Part shown: positions 1 to 11,510 of the stretch, piece after piece
How the letters are laid out: each line of letters opens with the position of its first letter
Position numbering within the stretch: position 1 is the first letter of the stretch
Origin: Zonotrichia leucophrys gambelii
Taxonomy: Eukaryota; Chordata; Aves; Passeriformes; Passerellidae
Length of the DNA stretch: 64,000 nt
NCBI RefSeq assembly: GCF_028769735.1
Contig: NC_088171.1
Coordinates: 62,486,216 to 62,550,215 of the forward strand
Direction: 5' to 3'
Made by a program: the position numbers and the translations under genes
The notes under the pieces: generated by a model
Database searches by the model: none
The model's input: the letters and a program-made list of their open reading frames with translations, nothing else
Told to the model about the DNA's origin: nothing

Positions 1-700
1 CATCCAACCTGGCCTTGAACACTTCGAGGGATGGAACATTCATGACTTCCCTGGGCAACTTATTCCAGTGCCTCATTCCCTCACAGTAAGGATCTTTTTT
101 CCTAATATCTGATCTAAACCTACTCTCAGTTTGAATAAATTCCCCAGTGTCCTGTCATGCTCTTATAAAAAGTCCCTCTCCATCTTTCCTGTAGGCTCCC
201 TTCAGGTACTGGAAGGCCACAATTTGGTCACACCAAGGCTTTTTCTTCTCCAGCTGGAAAAACCCAATCCTGTCAGCCTTTGCTCGGAGCAGAGGAGCTC
301 CATACCTGTGGTGATCTTGTTGGCCTCCTCTGGACTTGCTCCAATGGGTCGATGTTGTTCCTGTGCTGGGACCCCAGAGCTGGATGCAGTGTTCCAAGTG
401 AAGTCCCTGCTGGTCACGCTGCTTTGGATGTAGCCCAGGACACAATTGGCTTTCTGGGCTGGGAGTGCACACTGCTGGGTCATGTCTGGCCTCTTATCCA
501 CCAGCACTCCCAAGCCCTTCTTGGCAGAGCTGCTCTCAATCCATTCATCACCCAGCCTGTACTGATAAGGGGGTGCCAACCTGTGTGCGGCACCTTCCAT
601 GTGATCTTGTTAAATTTCATGAGATTCCTGTGGGCCCACTTCTTGAGCTTGTCTGGATCCCTCTGGATGATATCCCATACTTCAGGTGTGATGCACCTAT
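1..700 (-). mobile_element. CR1 LINE fragment, 3' part of ORF2, truncated by window edge
   Basis: Read on the minus strand, this is the C-terminal part of the CR1 reverse-transcriptase ORF and the start of its 3' end. A minus-strand frame over 202-600 carries typical CR1 phrases such as [28 protein letters not shown] and LGYIQSSV. A second frame (155-472) carries HCIQLWGP and the late CR1 string QYLKGAYRKDGEGLF. The coding frame is therefore broken between frames. About 60 bases of the usual consensus are missing near 400, where the segment after the HLEYCIQLWGP block joins directly to the VTSRD block. The 3' terminal repeat lies beyond the left edge of the window. Similarity to CR1 fades at about 700, so the copy is also 5'-truncated, as is normal for CR1. 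It is not functional. Confidence 0.93.
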
Positions 701-804
701 AAGGACCGGATTAATCCCAACCAGCTGCAAGCGTTTACCCAAGGGATCCAATTTAGGTGCACATTATCTGTAGACTGTACTTTTAAGGAGAAAGGCTGCA
801 TTTA

Positions 805-1225
805 CCTGACCTGTGAGTGTGTAGTGGGGTGTAGGCACAGAGATTATGGTAACTGGGAGTGGGGCTGGGGCTGAGTCTCATCCCTAATGGGTACAGCTGT
901 GAAAAGTAGGTGAAGAGCATTGAAGGTAATGAGGCATGGAGGGTGCACTAACCAACCACCAAAGGGAACAGAGGACACACAGGTGCAATGCATGAATTAT
1001 AAGGGTATAAAAGGTTGGGCTGAAACACAAGAAAGATGGATACAGCCTTTTGAAGTGGTGTTGTTCTGTGTGGGTGGACGATTGAAGCCTTTTGAAGTGG
1101 TATGGTGTTCCTCTGTATGGGCTGATGCTTTCTGACATGATATGGTGTTACTCTGTGTATCGTGGCTGTCTCAACTGTGACGTACACTGTGACAGTGGGA
1201 CAGGTTTCCTGAGCCATAAGATTGG
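805..1225 (+). mobile_element. LTR-like segment with TATA motif (tentative)
   Basis: This stretch has the look of a long terminal repeat. A clean TATAAAAGG motif lies at about 1006-1014, 200 bases in, and is followed by a short GC-balanced leader and an internal tandem repeat (1045-1165). The upstream part is purine-rich, as in many retroviral U3 regions. I cannot fix the TG and CA ends, I see no target-site duplication, and I do not recognise the family with certainty. It could also be ordinary unique DNA with a chance TATA box. A repeat-library search would settle it. Confidence 0.3.
1045..1165. repeat. Three diverged ~41-bp tandem units
   Basis: Two units begin with GCCTTTTGAAGTGGT at 1045 and 1087, a spacing of 42. 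The third, more diverged unit has TGACATGATATGGTGTTACT from 1133 against TGAAGTGGTATGGTGTTCCT in unit two. Each unit continues with a variant of CTCTGTGTGGGCTGAT. It lies just downstream of the TATA motif, so it may be an internal duplication within the LTR-like segment. Confidence 0.75.
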
Positions 1226-2639
1226 TTTGTTTAAATCAGAGATCTAGTTGGAGCAAGTTGTGGTGTCTCCTCACCTAGAAGGTCATGCTTCTTTCTTGCA
1301 GTAGTCAGGGCAGAATGGGAGAAGAGATCATATGTGCCTGGTTCTGACCTGATACAGAGTTGGAACATGGGATAAGGCAGCATCTGAAGCTGGCATTTAG
1401 GAATTATTCCCCGGTACACAGGCTGTTGTCCAAAGAGCTTCAGTGGGCTGAACTGCCTTGGTGTCTGTCTTCTGCCATGAACTACAGGCAGACTTATTTT
1501 TTAGACCTTATCTTCTGTCTTAGCATTCAAGCTGCTAACTTGAATTCCTAGCTTGGGTGATATGTGAATTACAAATGCTAGTGACCAAAACCCTTTCTAC
1601 AGACATTTCCGAAGGACCGTATCCAGAGTTTCCTTATTATATGTTTGATAGAAAACTACAGGAACAACAAGCTTATAAGTGTAAATTATCGTTATAATGA
1701 CATGAAAATAAGCTTCTTTATATTGTAGTTGTTACTCAGTAGTACTGTTTTCATAATGTACTTATATCCTTTAAGGACAGGAGAGACCATTGTGAACCAC
1801 TATTCTATACCATGTACCAGGAAATTTTAGTCATTAGTCTCTGCAGAAGTCCATTCTGGTGATTAGTTGAGTTCAAGTATGTATTTTACAAAAAAAATTG
1901 TGCAAAAGCTTAAGATGGATATAGCTGCTTATTTAATCCCCATTCTAAGAGGCAAGCACAGCAGCTGTATAGAAGTCCCTTATATTCTCTAAATCCTTTA
2001 TAGGAACAAAAGTGTTCAGAATCTGACATTGTAAGTTCAGCATGTTGCACAAATGATCTTTAAAAATGTCCACTTGTTGCTGGTTACAATGTGTGTTTTC
2101 AGTATTAAAGTGGACTGGCATATGTATTCATAGTTCTCTCACCTACTTCTAAGCAAAGGAATTAAATCAGGAACTTTAATAAATATAACTTTGTTATCTA
2201 CTGCATATAGATATGACATTAAACAAATCTTTAAATTTTTTCTTTGTATGAGAATGTTCCTAATAATTAACAAAACTTAATAAATGTGACTATGATATAT
2301 CTGATTCATTTCATTAGGGAAAAACATTCTGTAAAACATGGGCAGTTGATGTAAAGATGTTTCATCAGGATTAGCTTGGCTCTTAGGGTAAAAAAACTAA
2401 TGTAGGAGGAAGAGAGCGTCTATTGTATTTTTTTTATAAACCCCATGAAAATCTTTTGATTTTCAATTTTAAAAATATGTAAAGATTTGTTTTAGAAAAT
2501 ATTCAGCAATATATCAGTTGGCTGTGCAAATGGTAAAAACAGTGAGTCAGTAAGCTACACTAGCTTAATTATCCTTAGCAGAGAGGTAGTGTATATAGCA
2601 CAGCATGGATTACTTATTCATACATTGTAAACAGCTTTC
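1226..2639. other. Unique AT-rich non-coding DNA
   Basis: No gene, RNA or recognisable repeat is seen. The sequence is AT-rich with short A and T runs. The few open frames are under about 65 codons, overlap each other on both strands and resemble nothing I know. Confidence 0.7.
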
Positions 2640-2640
2640 A

Positions 2641-3045
2641 TGACAATGGACCGATTCAAAGCCTGTTGGCATCAGCCGGTGCACTCCTACTTTTATCATC
2701 AACTTCCATTCCAACTTGGAGCCTGATCCAAAGCCTACTGAAGATGATGAAAAAGTTGTTAGAGCTGAGGTGGTATAAGGACTTAAACAAGCTGTTCAGG
2801 AATTTGATGTACTACCTCTTTGAACAATCTTTTTCTTGATTCTTCTGTTATTTTTGACAGCACCCACGTCTTGGGAGAACTTTTATTGAACAAATGTTGG
2901 TTTTTAGCTCTAACTCTCCAAATGGATGTAATTCTACTGAATGTTTAAAATGTGTCCTGCCTGTAACTATGAAGAGTACAGCATTGTCAGAAGGAGCTCA
3001 AAAAGTATTTTATATGTTTGTAGATAATTACATTTAAGTAGGATA
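2641..3045 (+). pseudogene. Possible decayed coding relic (very tentative)
   Basis: Short plus-strand stretches here have a protein-like composition but no frame stays open. From 2641 a frame starts MTMDRFKACWHQPVHSYF. After a frame change, a charged stretch EPDPKPTEDDEKVVRAEVV is closed by a TAA, then GLKQAVQEFDVLPL follows in the same frame. Near 2970 another frame gives MKSTALSEGAQKVFYM. I do not recognise a family. The phrase GATCCAAAGCCTACTGAAG also resembles a motif I recall from old amniote interspersed repeats, and GATTCAAAGCCTGTTGG upstream looks like a second copy. An ancient repeat is therefore at least as likely as a pseudogene. Confidence 0.15.
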
Positions 3046-4440
3046 GCTGAGCATTCATAATTGATGAATTGTACAAATAGATGCAATTGATTTAATTTAT
3101 ATCACCATGGATCCTTGGTAAATGTGACCTAGAAAGATCTGTATTTTGATCTGAAGCTTAATGTGATCTTATTCCCTTTAAAGAGCATAATATTAATCAA
3201 CAGCATGTAGCCTTTGGGGGTTGAGATACTATCTGTTTCTTAGATGTTTTTAAGCATTTGTTGACAATGATCTTCTCGGTGTTCATAGGATGAAAATCAC
3301 AATTTCTTTTACCTGTAAGAGTTTTCTCAGGCACAAGGAACCGTTTGTTGATCCATTTAAAAAATGCTAGTGCCCCACAAGCTTCACAACATGGACAGTT
3401 CAAATAAACTGGAAAGGTAAAGAATGAAAGAAAAGTCCACTTTTTTGCTATTTCTGTGAGGTTGATACAAAATGACATTCCGAGAGCGTGTAGGATTTCT
3501 CACTGAAGATGAAGTCAAGATAGATGATCTTCAGATCACTCAGTTGTGTATTTGTGTGTCATCTTTCAGAGGGGGGGAGCTCTTTAGGTCTGGATTAATG
3601 GATGTTACTTGTACATGTCCTGATTCATAGCCCTGTTCTCAGAAATTTCAAATCTGGTGTGCAAATAGTAAAGTACAAATTCTACTTCCCTTCTTCAGCC
3701 AAATCCATTTCTGCTGCAGTCTTTCTCTACAATAGAATTTAAACATGAAGGCTGTGTCCTTACTTTTATATTAGCTCCAAGCACAAACTCTCTGCTCGTC
3801 CTCTGCTAACATATGGGTTTGAGACTGGGCCAAACCACTGTTTCAATGGCTTGGGAAAAACAGGGATAGGGATGGACTGAGTCTCCTTTGAGCTGTGCGT
3901 TTTCCAAAGAAAAGCGTGGTGTTCAGGCCTGTGGTGCTGTGCTTCCACAGGCCTCTTGGGTGCAGTGTCTTGGTCGGACCGCGGGGCTTTTACTTCTCAG
4001 GCTATGATTTTATAACATCTGCTTGATACTTTCTTGCTTTAAAATCAGCAGTAATAAGAGCACTGGCCCTATCTTATGCTCTAGAGCTGCAAAGAGCCCC
4101 CAGTAGTCTAATAGCAGTGGGATTGCAAACAGATTTGTGTAATTTCACAAAGTATACAAGCTATAAATATTATGTTTATTCTAAAGAAGGAATGTGAAAT
4201 GCAGTCAGCAGACAAAATGTTTATTTTCTCACTGTCACATGTGTTTCTTCATCCTTTTGTGACCTCGGTGTGGTAATATCTAAATAGTTTTTTCTGAAGC
4301 ACAAGGCATGCTGTGTGAAGAGGCAGGAGCACAGGAGTACTCACACCACATGAGGATCTTGACTGGTTGATCATCTCTTGCTACTTATGATTAAGCAATA
4401 AGGAGAGAGGTGCAGGGTATTTCCTGGGGATTAATAACTG
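3046..4440. other. Non-coding DNA with one small open frame
   Basis: No gene is supported. A 52-codon plus-strand frame at 3472-3630 begins MTFRERVGFLTEDEVKIDD, which has a protein-like balance of charges but no known homologue that I recognise. It has neither an obvious splice context nor a start context. A 93-codon minus-strand frame overlaps it upstream (3197-3478) and is probably chance. The rest is unique AT-rich sequence. Confidence 0.5.
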
Positions 4441-4450
4441 ATAGGGAGGA

Positions 4451-4485
4451 GTTAATGGCCTGAGGTGCAGCTGAGGGCCATTAAC
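4451..4485. repeat. Perfect 10-bp inverted repeat, 15-nt loop
   Basis: GTTAATGGCC at 4451-4460 is matched exactly by its reverse complement GGCCATTAAC at 4476-4485. It sits in a GC-richer patch that also includes paired-looking AGCTG words. It may be a hairpin-forming site, or a symmetrical pair of GTTAAT-type homeodomain (HNF1-like) half-sites. No transposon ends are evident around it. Confidence 0.8.
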
Positions 4486-7400
4486 CCCAGCTGGTCATCA
4501 ATCCTCATTAAAAACCCCTGCAACGCAGTTCACCAAACACGGTGAAGGGCAAACCAATGTTTTAAGCACCTTTGTGATTCCCCTCTCTGTTGTGTCCTTA
4601 AATTAGTTCTGATTTAATTTCTGTTACTTCCTGGTGTAGATGGTGCTTTTCTTACTGCAGCAGAAGTTCTACTTGGCAATGGGCTTATGTCACCAGGAGT
4701 GTGTGAAGACTGCCGAGTTCAGACCTCTATGTGCAAATGGGAGTCCTCACTACTACAGCAGCACGATATGGGGTGTTTTAGAAATTCCAGCATTTAATTA
4801 CATGAAAAAGAAAGTAAGTTATAAATTTCATAAAAGATTGGTTTGTGAAATCCAAGTTTGTTTTTTAATAATATAGTACAGACTTTTCTCTTACAACAAC
4901 AGGAATTTTTAAGAGAAGGGCAAAGGCCCATGGTTCTTCTGGTTTTGAAACTGTTAAACTTTATTTTGATGTGTTTCAAAAGATGTTTATTTTTGGTTGG
5001 TAGCATTTGATACATAAACCAGCTCCTAATTCTGCGAAAAAGCCAAGTATTGCAAATACATTTCATGTTAGATAAGCATTGGAATATGTATCTTTTATGA
5101 TGGATTTGGGATTTCCTTAGGTTTTGAAATGCACATAATTTAGGGCTATACTGGATTTTTCTAGAAAGTCAGTCTTCTTGTAAGGGGGCCAATTGTTATC
5201 ATGGTATTTAGAATTTTTAGTGATTTTGTAGTTATGCTATTACTCTTGGTTATTCCAAATTAAGATTGTGGTAATAAAATGTGAAGCTATGACAAAAGTC
5301 CTGGAAACTGATAAAATTCCAAAACCTCTTTTCCAAGCCCTAGACCTGACTTCTTATGCAGCAATACAATACCTGAGTAATATTGGAGAACTCATTTGGC
5401 CTAACTCGGGGTAGATAATTGCCTGTGTTCATTGTAGATGTCGGTCTGAAAATCACCAGAAAGGTCTCTGCAGCCCTTACAACTCTGTGGAGATACTATC
5501 AAGTGTGATGGGTAGACTTTGGTGGACAGGGGGCAGATAATAGAATGAAAGGATATAATCTGGCAGCAGCACTTGAAATCAATGAAGATTTTTTTCTTTG
5601 ATTGTAGTGAGAGTAGAATTAGTGTTTGGCCTCCATTTAGAAGTGTATGATTTTGCCCTACAGCTGCTGATGAACTCTGCACCCTGTGCATGGGCTTATA
5701 AAATCAGAAGCCCTGTTCTTCTGGGTCTACACAAATACCTGAGAGCTAAATGGCCTGAATGTTTGAAAGGAGGAGAGCACAGAGCATCCCAGTTGAAGAA
5801 GTCCTGTTTGTGTTATACCCTTTCCTGATGCTGTAGAAAACAAACCAGTCCCCTTTTCAGAGAGTGGGAAACTGGTGGAGAATGTGCTGGGTTCCACCAC
5901 CTTGGAAATCTCATCTCAGGCTGACTCAGGGAGAGGGGTTTGTGCTGTTTCCATGAATCACTAGGAACTTGGATATGCAAGTAGTGGGAGCTGCACAGGG
6001 CAGGCTTGGATCAAAGCAGCAGTTCTTGGAGTGTAGTTATGGAAGGTGTGTCTCAGTACAGCCTTGTCTCAAGGCAAATATGTGTGGTGACTGAAGTAAG
6101 CCTGTTTCCTCTTCCTGGTTTAGAAAGACATGCCTTCATGTGTTGCAGGACTTTGCTGTCACTATTCATCTGAGTGAAGATAGGCATTCACAGGCTTGTT
6201 TTCAGAATCATCCTCATGAAATAGATACAGACTGATACAGACTCCAGTTCCATAAAAAGGCTGAAAACCTTACTTCGATTCTTATAGTCTGCATAATAGC
6301 AGCTGATGAGAAAGTCTTCTGCATCTGGGACTTGAGGATTCTTAACCAGTCCAAGAGTATTTTGAAAGGAATTTCAGAAGAAAAAGATGTTTTGTAAAAT
6401 AAGTTTAAAGAGAAGCTCTTATCTTGTACAGTCAAAAGTGTGTGTACAGTTTTGCTTATGGGAGGCTTCTGAATGCCATTTTACTGTATGGGATAATTTG
6501 GACTTCCTTACTAATTTTGAAGTTTCATATCAGATACCTCTGCTAGAACCCCAGTCCCTTCTACTATGCTGTGTTCTTATGGCTGTAAGTCACAAGACAT
6601 GGCTGCAAGTCATAAGTAGCTTGTATTCTCAATTCCAGGTATCAAGAACAGAATCTCATTTATAGGGTCTGTGAGAACTGAAACCAGCAAACTTGCTTTA
6701 AGTGTATATTTTGAGACTAACTTGCTCTGTAGCTGTTTAAGCATAAACTGGTTTGCTGTGTAAGGCAAAATATCTGCATTTCTGTGACTTCTGTACACCA
6801 TATAAAATCTGCTGCTTTTCATGTTTCAAATGCTGTTAAACGCTCTCCTGCTTGTTTCTGTTTTAAAGGGACAAAGAATAAAACTTAAAAAGCACAGGCT
6901 CTAGGGTGTTTGTTGGTGGTCCATTCCTCCATGCATGTTTCATATAAAGAACATCCTTGCTTGTTCTCTAGATGCTGTAGAGAAGGCACTATCTGTTGAA
7001 GGGAGCCAAGTGTGGCACTTTATAGCGCTGGGAGTCATGATTGCTCAGCTGTGAGATTGCTTCCTGGAAATCTGTAGTGGAGAATCGGGCACAGTGTGGC
7101 AGAAGCCACATATGAATGTGCTAAGTGAATAGCTGTGTTTGTGCATAGGGAATAGCTGAGGAGCTCAGGGAACAGTAGTGTCCTTTTGAGCATGATTGGC
7201 CAGTTGAGGACATACCAGTTAAATTGCTCTGAGGGCCCAGCTGACAGATGTGAGAGTGGCTGAGGATAAATAATACAAGTCAGAGGTGGAGGGTTTCAAG
7301 GAGGAGGCAAACAGAGAGACATCAGAGTTGTCCAAACACAGTGGTCTACAAAGAATTAAATCCCTTTTCTCAAAGTCCTTTGGTATCCTTGTCCAAGTCA

Positions 7401-9980
7401 GAAAGTCATGTGGGAGACTACCTCATGCTTTTTCTTCACTTATCATTTTTTAGTTCGAGTTCTAGGAAACTGACCTTCCCTGGTTTGATGTGACAAGTCT
7501 ATAGCCTTTGGCCTTTTTTTGTATTCTTCAAAAACACCTTCACCTCAGTTGATATCTCAACAATTTATTTATGGCTCTACAGTGATATGGGGCTTTCCCC
7601 CTTTTGCTGAATGCCAGTGACTGTGCTGTAAAATCTTTTTAAGGCCAAGATGTTAATGTTTTTTGTGTTGCCATTCACTTTTTACAGTGGCTACTCACCA
7701 ACTCATTTTTTCTTTCCTCCTAAATCTCTGGCTTGAAAGAGTTGTTTTTCTTGGTTCATGGCTTAACACCTTCTGTGTTTTCTTGTTCAACTGATCTTGC
7801 ATGTTTATTTTAAGTATGAAGTTTCAGTCCTTGTATATCATCCTGTTTCAGACTGATGATGGACTTGCTGCAAAGCTGTTAAAAGAAGCAGAAATGTTTA
7901 TTCCTTCTCCCCTCAGCCTTCATGTATGAGATGGATGTGCCGAGTTGTCTGTCTTGTGTATCTCCTCCTGTACAGCACAGGTTTTTCTGCCTTTGTCTTC
8001 ATGCTGAGTAAGCCTTGCCTTTCAGAGTCTCAGTATAAAAAGTTGACATCGTTATGGATTTCTACTGTGTGATTATGGTGTGGTTTATTTTTATTTCTCA
8101 ACTGCAACTTTCAAGACATGAGAAGTTAAAGAATTTCAGTAAGATAGGGGTACACTTGTGCTGCTTTGGCACTACTAGGCAGGAACTCTGGCTTCAGTAG
8201 CAATACTCTAGATTTATGCTTATTGTAACAAGAAACCCAATCAATGTCTTTTTCTAGCTAGGTGTTTTAACATCATATTTCAGTGGCCTAGACAATGTAA
8301 TTGTTTGCAATTGTAGAAATCATCTCTTTGAGTACATGTGGTTCTGCTATATTTACATAGTTGTAAAACTGTTTTTATGTCCCATCAAGTCGAAATATTT
8401 TTCAGAGGTTAGAATGATTCTCTATGCTTCCAGCTTTCACAATAACATGTTGTATTGAGAGTCTTAGAATATGATTAATAGTTGAAACACACTGGATTTC
8501 TTATAATCCCTAAGTTCACTGTTGAATGTTGTTCTTGTCCCTTGTTTCACAGCTGTGTGAAATAACCAGTCTTACACCTGAAAGCTTTGGCTGGAACTTA
8601 GTTGAACAGAGCATTTGAAGATCAACTCAATTCTTGGGTATTTGTTGGAAAACCTTTTCCTGTTAACAAAAGTTTTCCATCTCTCTTCCAATCAGCCTAA
8701 TGGATCAATGTGCAGAAAATGACACGCTGAGCCAAGATGCTGCTGAGTGTGGACAAATATTTGGAGATAAACAGAAGAAACTGGATGTGTTCAGAAGAAT
8801 GTCACCTTCTTAAGCCTGGAATGTTTTCTTTGCAACATTTTTAGAGCAGTGGGATTTCCGTTTAGCAGGGTCTGAGATAGGATTGATGTGAACTCTTGTG
8901 GTGTTAAGGTCAGAATTGTCTGCTTCTTAGTTCTGCCTTTGAGCTGGGTATCTTGAAAGCCTTGCCTCATCAGTCTTGTGGCACTCTGCTTGTCAGGATT
9001 CCAGGTCGTGTCACTGTGCAGCAAACCTGCTAAGCAGGCTCTCTTGGGAATGGGAAATTTTGCAGAGATATAGGATTGGATAGCTCAACTAGAATTTCCA
9101 TGCTTTGTGCTTCCCATGCCAGGAATCAGATGAGATGGGGTTTCATGTGGGTTTGGCCTTTTCTCTGTAGAATGAGCCTTGGAGGTCTCAGAGGCAGGAT
9201 TTAAGGAATGGCAAACCTGGGAAGAGTTTCCAAGGACACTGATTCTGGGACTGTATGCCTAAAGGGCTGTTTGAAAGCTGTAGGTACAGGGAGCTTTTGT
9301 ACCTGATCAAGAAAACTGAGAACATCACTTAATACAGCAGCAGATATTTAAGGAGGAGAGGGAAGATTAGCAAGGCTTAATTTCACTGTGATTCTGGAGT
9401 GCAGGAAGCCTTCCCTGGGCAATATGACTGAGTTTCTTTATGTTTGTGGTTTGTATAGAGCCTAAGACTTCCATATTTTAGTCTTGCTTGTCCTGGAGCC
9501 TGGCATTTCCTGTCGATGAGAAACCCTGCTTTTCTGTAACTTTAGGTGCAACCCAATGTCTAAATATGTTGGCCAAAAAAAAAAATTCCCACCCCCACTA
9601 AGTTTCTGTAGGGATGCTGACTTTGCAGAAATTCTTTCTTGTTGCTTTTGTGGCACTTAAGGTATAATTTTACTATTTCTTTGACATGTCAATAGGGAAT
9701 GCATCTGATGTGTATGGTAGAAAATTTCAGTAGATACCTATGGGATAAGATTACTGTGATGCATTTTAAATGATTACAGCTGTTGAAGATGGGGGCATTT
9801 CCTGCTGAGCGAAATGGAAAAACTCCTTGGTATGATTCAATGATAGGTGTAGGAATTTGTATTTTGTTTTCTTAAATCAAACTTGCAGAAGAGAGCCAGG
9901 ATTGCAGCATGTATTGAAGCATGTAGCTTCAAAAAGGAAAAAAAGAATAGTCTCATTCCTTTGCTGTTTCTGGGGGCTAA
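4486..9980. other. Long unique non-coding stretch
   Basis: Nothing here reads as a gene. All open frames are under about 100 codons and overlap on both strands. Minor direct repeats are visible: GATACAGACT occurs twice in tandem at 6224-6243, and two 20-base units starting GGCTGTAAGTCAC and GGCTGCAAGTCAT lie at 6581-6620. The interval 6995-7330 is more GC-balanced and purine-rich than its surroundings, with the look of an old LTR, but I cannot define its ends. Confidence 0.6.
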
Positions 9981-10180
9981 GGGACTAAATGACCTTCAGC
10001 TTTATGCAAATGGAAAGGTTGCAGTTTGTAAAGGATGATAGCCATTTAAAAACAAAAGTAATCCCATTTTTCTGTTTTTGGCAAATGCCTTGCAGTATGC
10101 AAATGATCTGAAAATAATGTGTACCTTAAAAACATATTTAAGCACCAAAATATTTCATATAAATTTGAAGACTATTCTTG
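9981..10180. promoter_or_regulatory. Candidate regulatory element with two POU octamers
   Basis: Two exact copies of ATGCAAAT, the consensus octamer for POU-domain (Oct) factors, lie in the same orientation at 10004-10011 and 10097-10104. They sit in non-repetitive sequence with low CpG and several A-rich words. The motif is directly visible. That this is an enhancer is inference only, since one octamer is expected by chance every few tens of kilobases in AT-rich DNA. Confidence 0.25.
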
Positions 10181-10934
10181 CACACCCCAGCATAAATCAG
10201 GAGTCTGTACAAAGACAGGGGAGTTACTGTCACATGCAACTAGCATGAACTCATAATAAGCTCCAAAATATTGTAGATATTAGAAGGCACTAATATATAT
10301 TGTTGATTATAATTCCAGTCACTGGTTATAAACCTCATGAAATGAATTGCCTCATTTATAATGCATACCATGGGACAACATCTAATTTGGTGACAAGCAT
10401 GGAGTCTAGCAAAGATTCAATAGAAATATCTGCTTAAATGACCATGTTCTCACCTAATTACATATATTTTCTAGAGCTTTGTTATTTAATATACCGGTTG
10501 TTATTATTAAATTGAATTTCACACCTTTAAAAATTCTGGGGAATAAATGTCCGTTTCTCTGTGAGGTGCAAGGGTAGTGTTTATTTTAAATTGTGACTTT
10601 TTGTGAGAAAGATAAGAAAATCAACATATGCTGTTATCACTTCTCACTTTTGAAATAACAAGGTGAGGGCTATCCTTGAAAAGTAATTGATATTCCTGTA
10701 CAGGTTGAAACTGATATACAGACAGATAAACAGAGTCCTTCTAGTCTGTGCTTTAGCTGAAAATGCCATACCAATAGTTGTCTTACACAGCCTTCAGTTT
10801 CAGACCAGACCTTTGACCTTTTGGACCATTCTGCTAGTTTACTCTGGCCATTTCAGATGCCTTGGGCCTGTGTAATTTTAGCTGCATAAGTAGACCACTA
10901 AACTACTCAAGTGATGCTGTCTAAGCTAATGTTG
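10181..10934. other. Unique AT-rich non-coding DNA
   Basis: No gene or repeat is recognised between the octamer pair and the LTR. A 62-codon plus-strand frame at 10687-10875 shows no family features. Confidence 0.65.
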
Positions 10935-11508
10935 TGTAGTGGGTTGACCTTGGCTTGACACCAGGTACCTGCCAAGCTGCTCCATCGCTCCCCTTTGCAG
11001 CAGAACAGAGGGGAGAAAATAGGATGAACCCTCACAGGTCAAGGCAAAGGCAATTTAATAAAGAAAAAGTGGAGATTGTGCACGTGCAATAAGAGGTAAA
11101 AAAACCCCCAACCAAAATTTTATTCTCTACTTCCCATCAGCAAGTGATGTCCTGTCACTTCCCAGGAAGCAGTTGCTCTGGAAGGAAAGGGCTGTAAGTA
11201 ACAAATAGCCCCTGCCATTTCCACCCCTTTTAATTTAGCTTTTATATCTGAGCTGAGCTCATATGGTGTGGAATATCCCTTTGGTCAGTTTGGGTCGGCT
11301 GTCCTGGCTGTGTCCCCTCCTGAGATCTCCCACCTCCAGCCTACTCTGGAGGTAAATTTTGGGGAGGCAGTGCTGATGCTGTGCCAGCCCTGCTCAGCAG
11401 AGCCAAACACAGGAGTGTTAGCAGCACTTTTCCAGCTACCAATGCAAAGCACAGCTCTGGAGCGCTGCTGTGGAGAGAATTAACTCCGTCTCAGCCACAC
11501 CCAATGCA
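10935..11508 (-). mobile_element. Solo-type LTR of an avian endogenous retrovirus
   Basis: On the minus strand this matches, nearly end to end, a common bird ERV LTR layout as I remember it. It begins TGCATTGGGTGTGGCTGAG. A block reading CCAAAGGGATATTCCACACC precedes a TATAAA box (complement of 11241-11246). Candidate poly(A) signals AATAAA (complement of 11118-11123) and ATTAAA (complement of 11054-11059) follow. It ends GGTCAACCCACTACA at 10935. The ends are therefore TG and CA. No gag, pol or env coding sequence lies on either side, so it looks like a solo LTR left by recombination. I see no clear target-site duplication in the adjoining five or six bases. The exact family (ERVL-like or ERVK-like) is uncertain. 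It could supply a minus-strand promoter, but the sequence alone does not show that. Confidence 0.85.
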
Positions 11509-11510
11509 CA

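Noticed and set aside
280..773. Plus-strand frames of 140 and 102 codons
   Set aside because: They are antisense to the minus-strand CR1 at 1-700.
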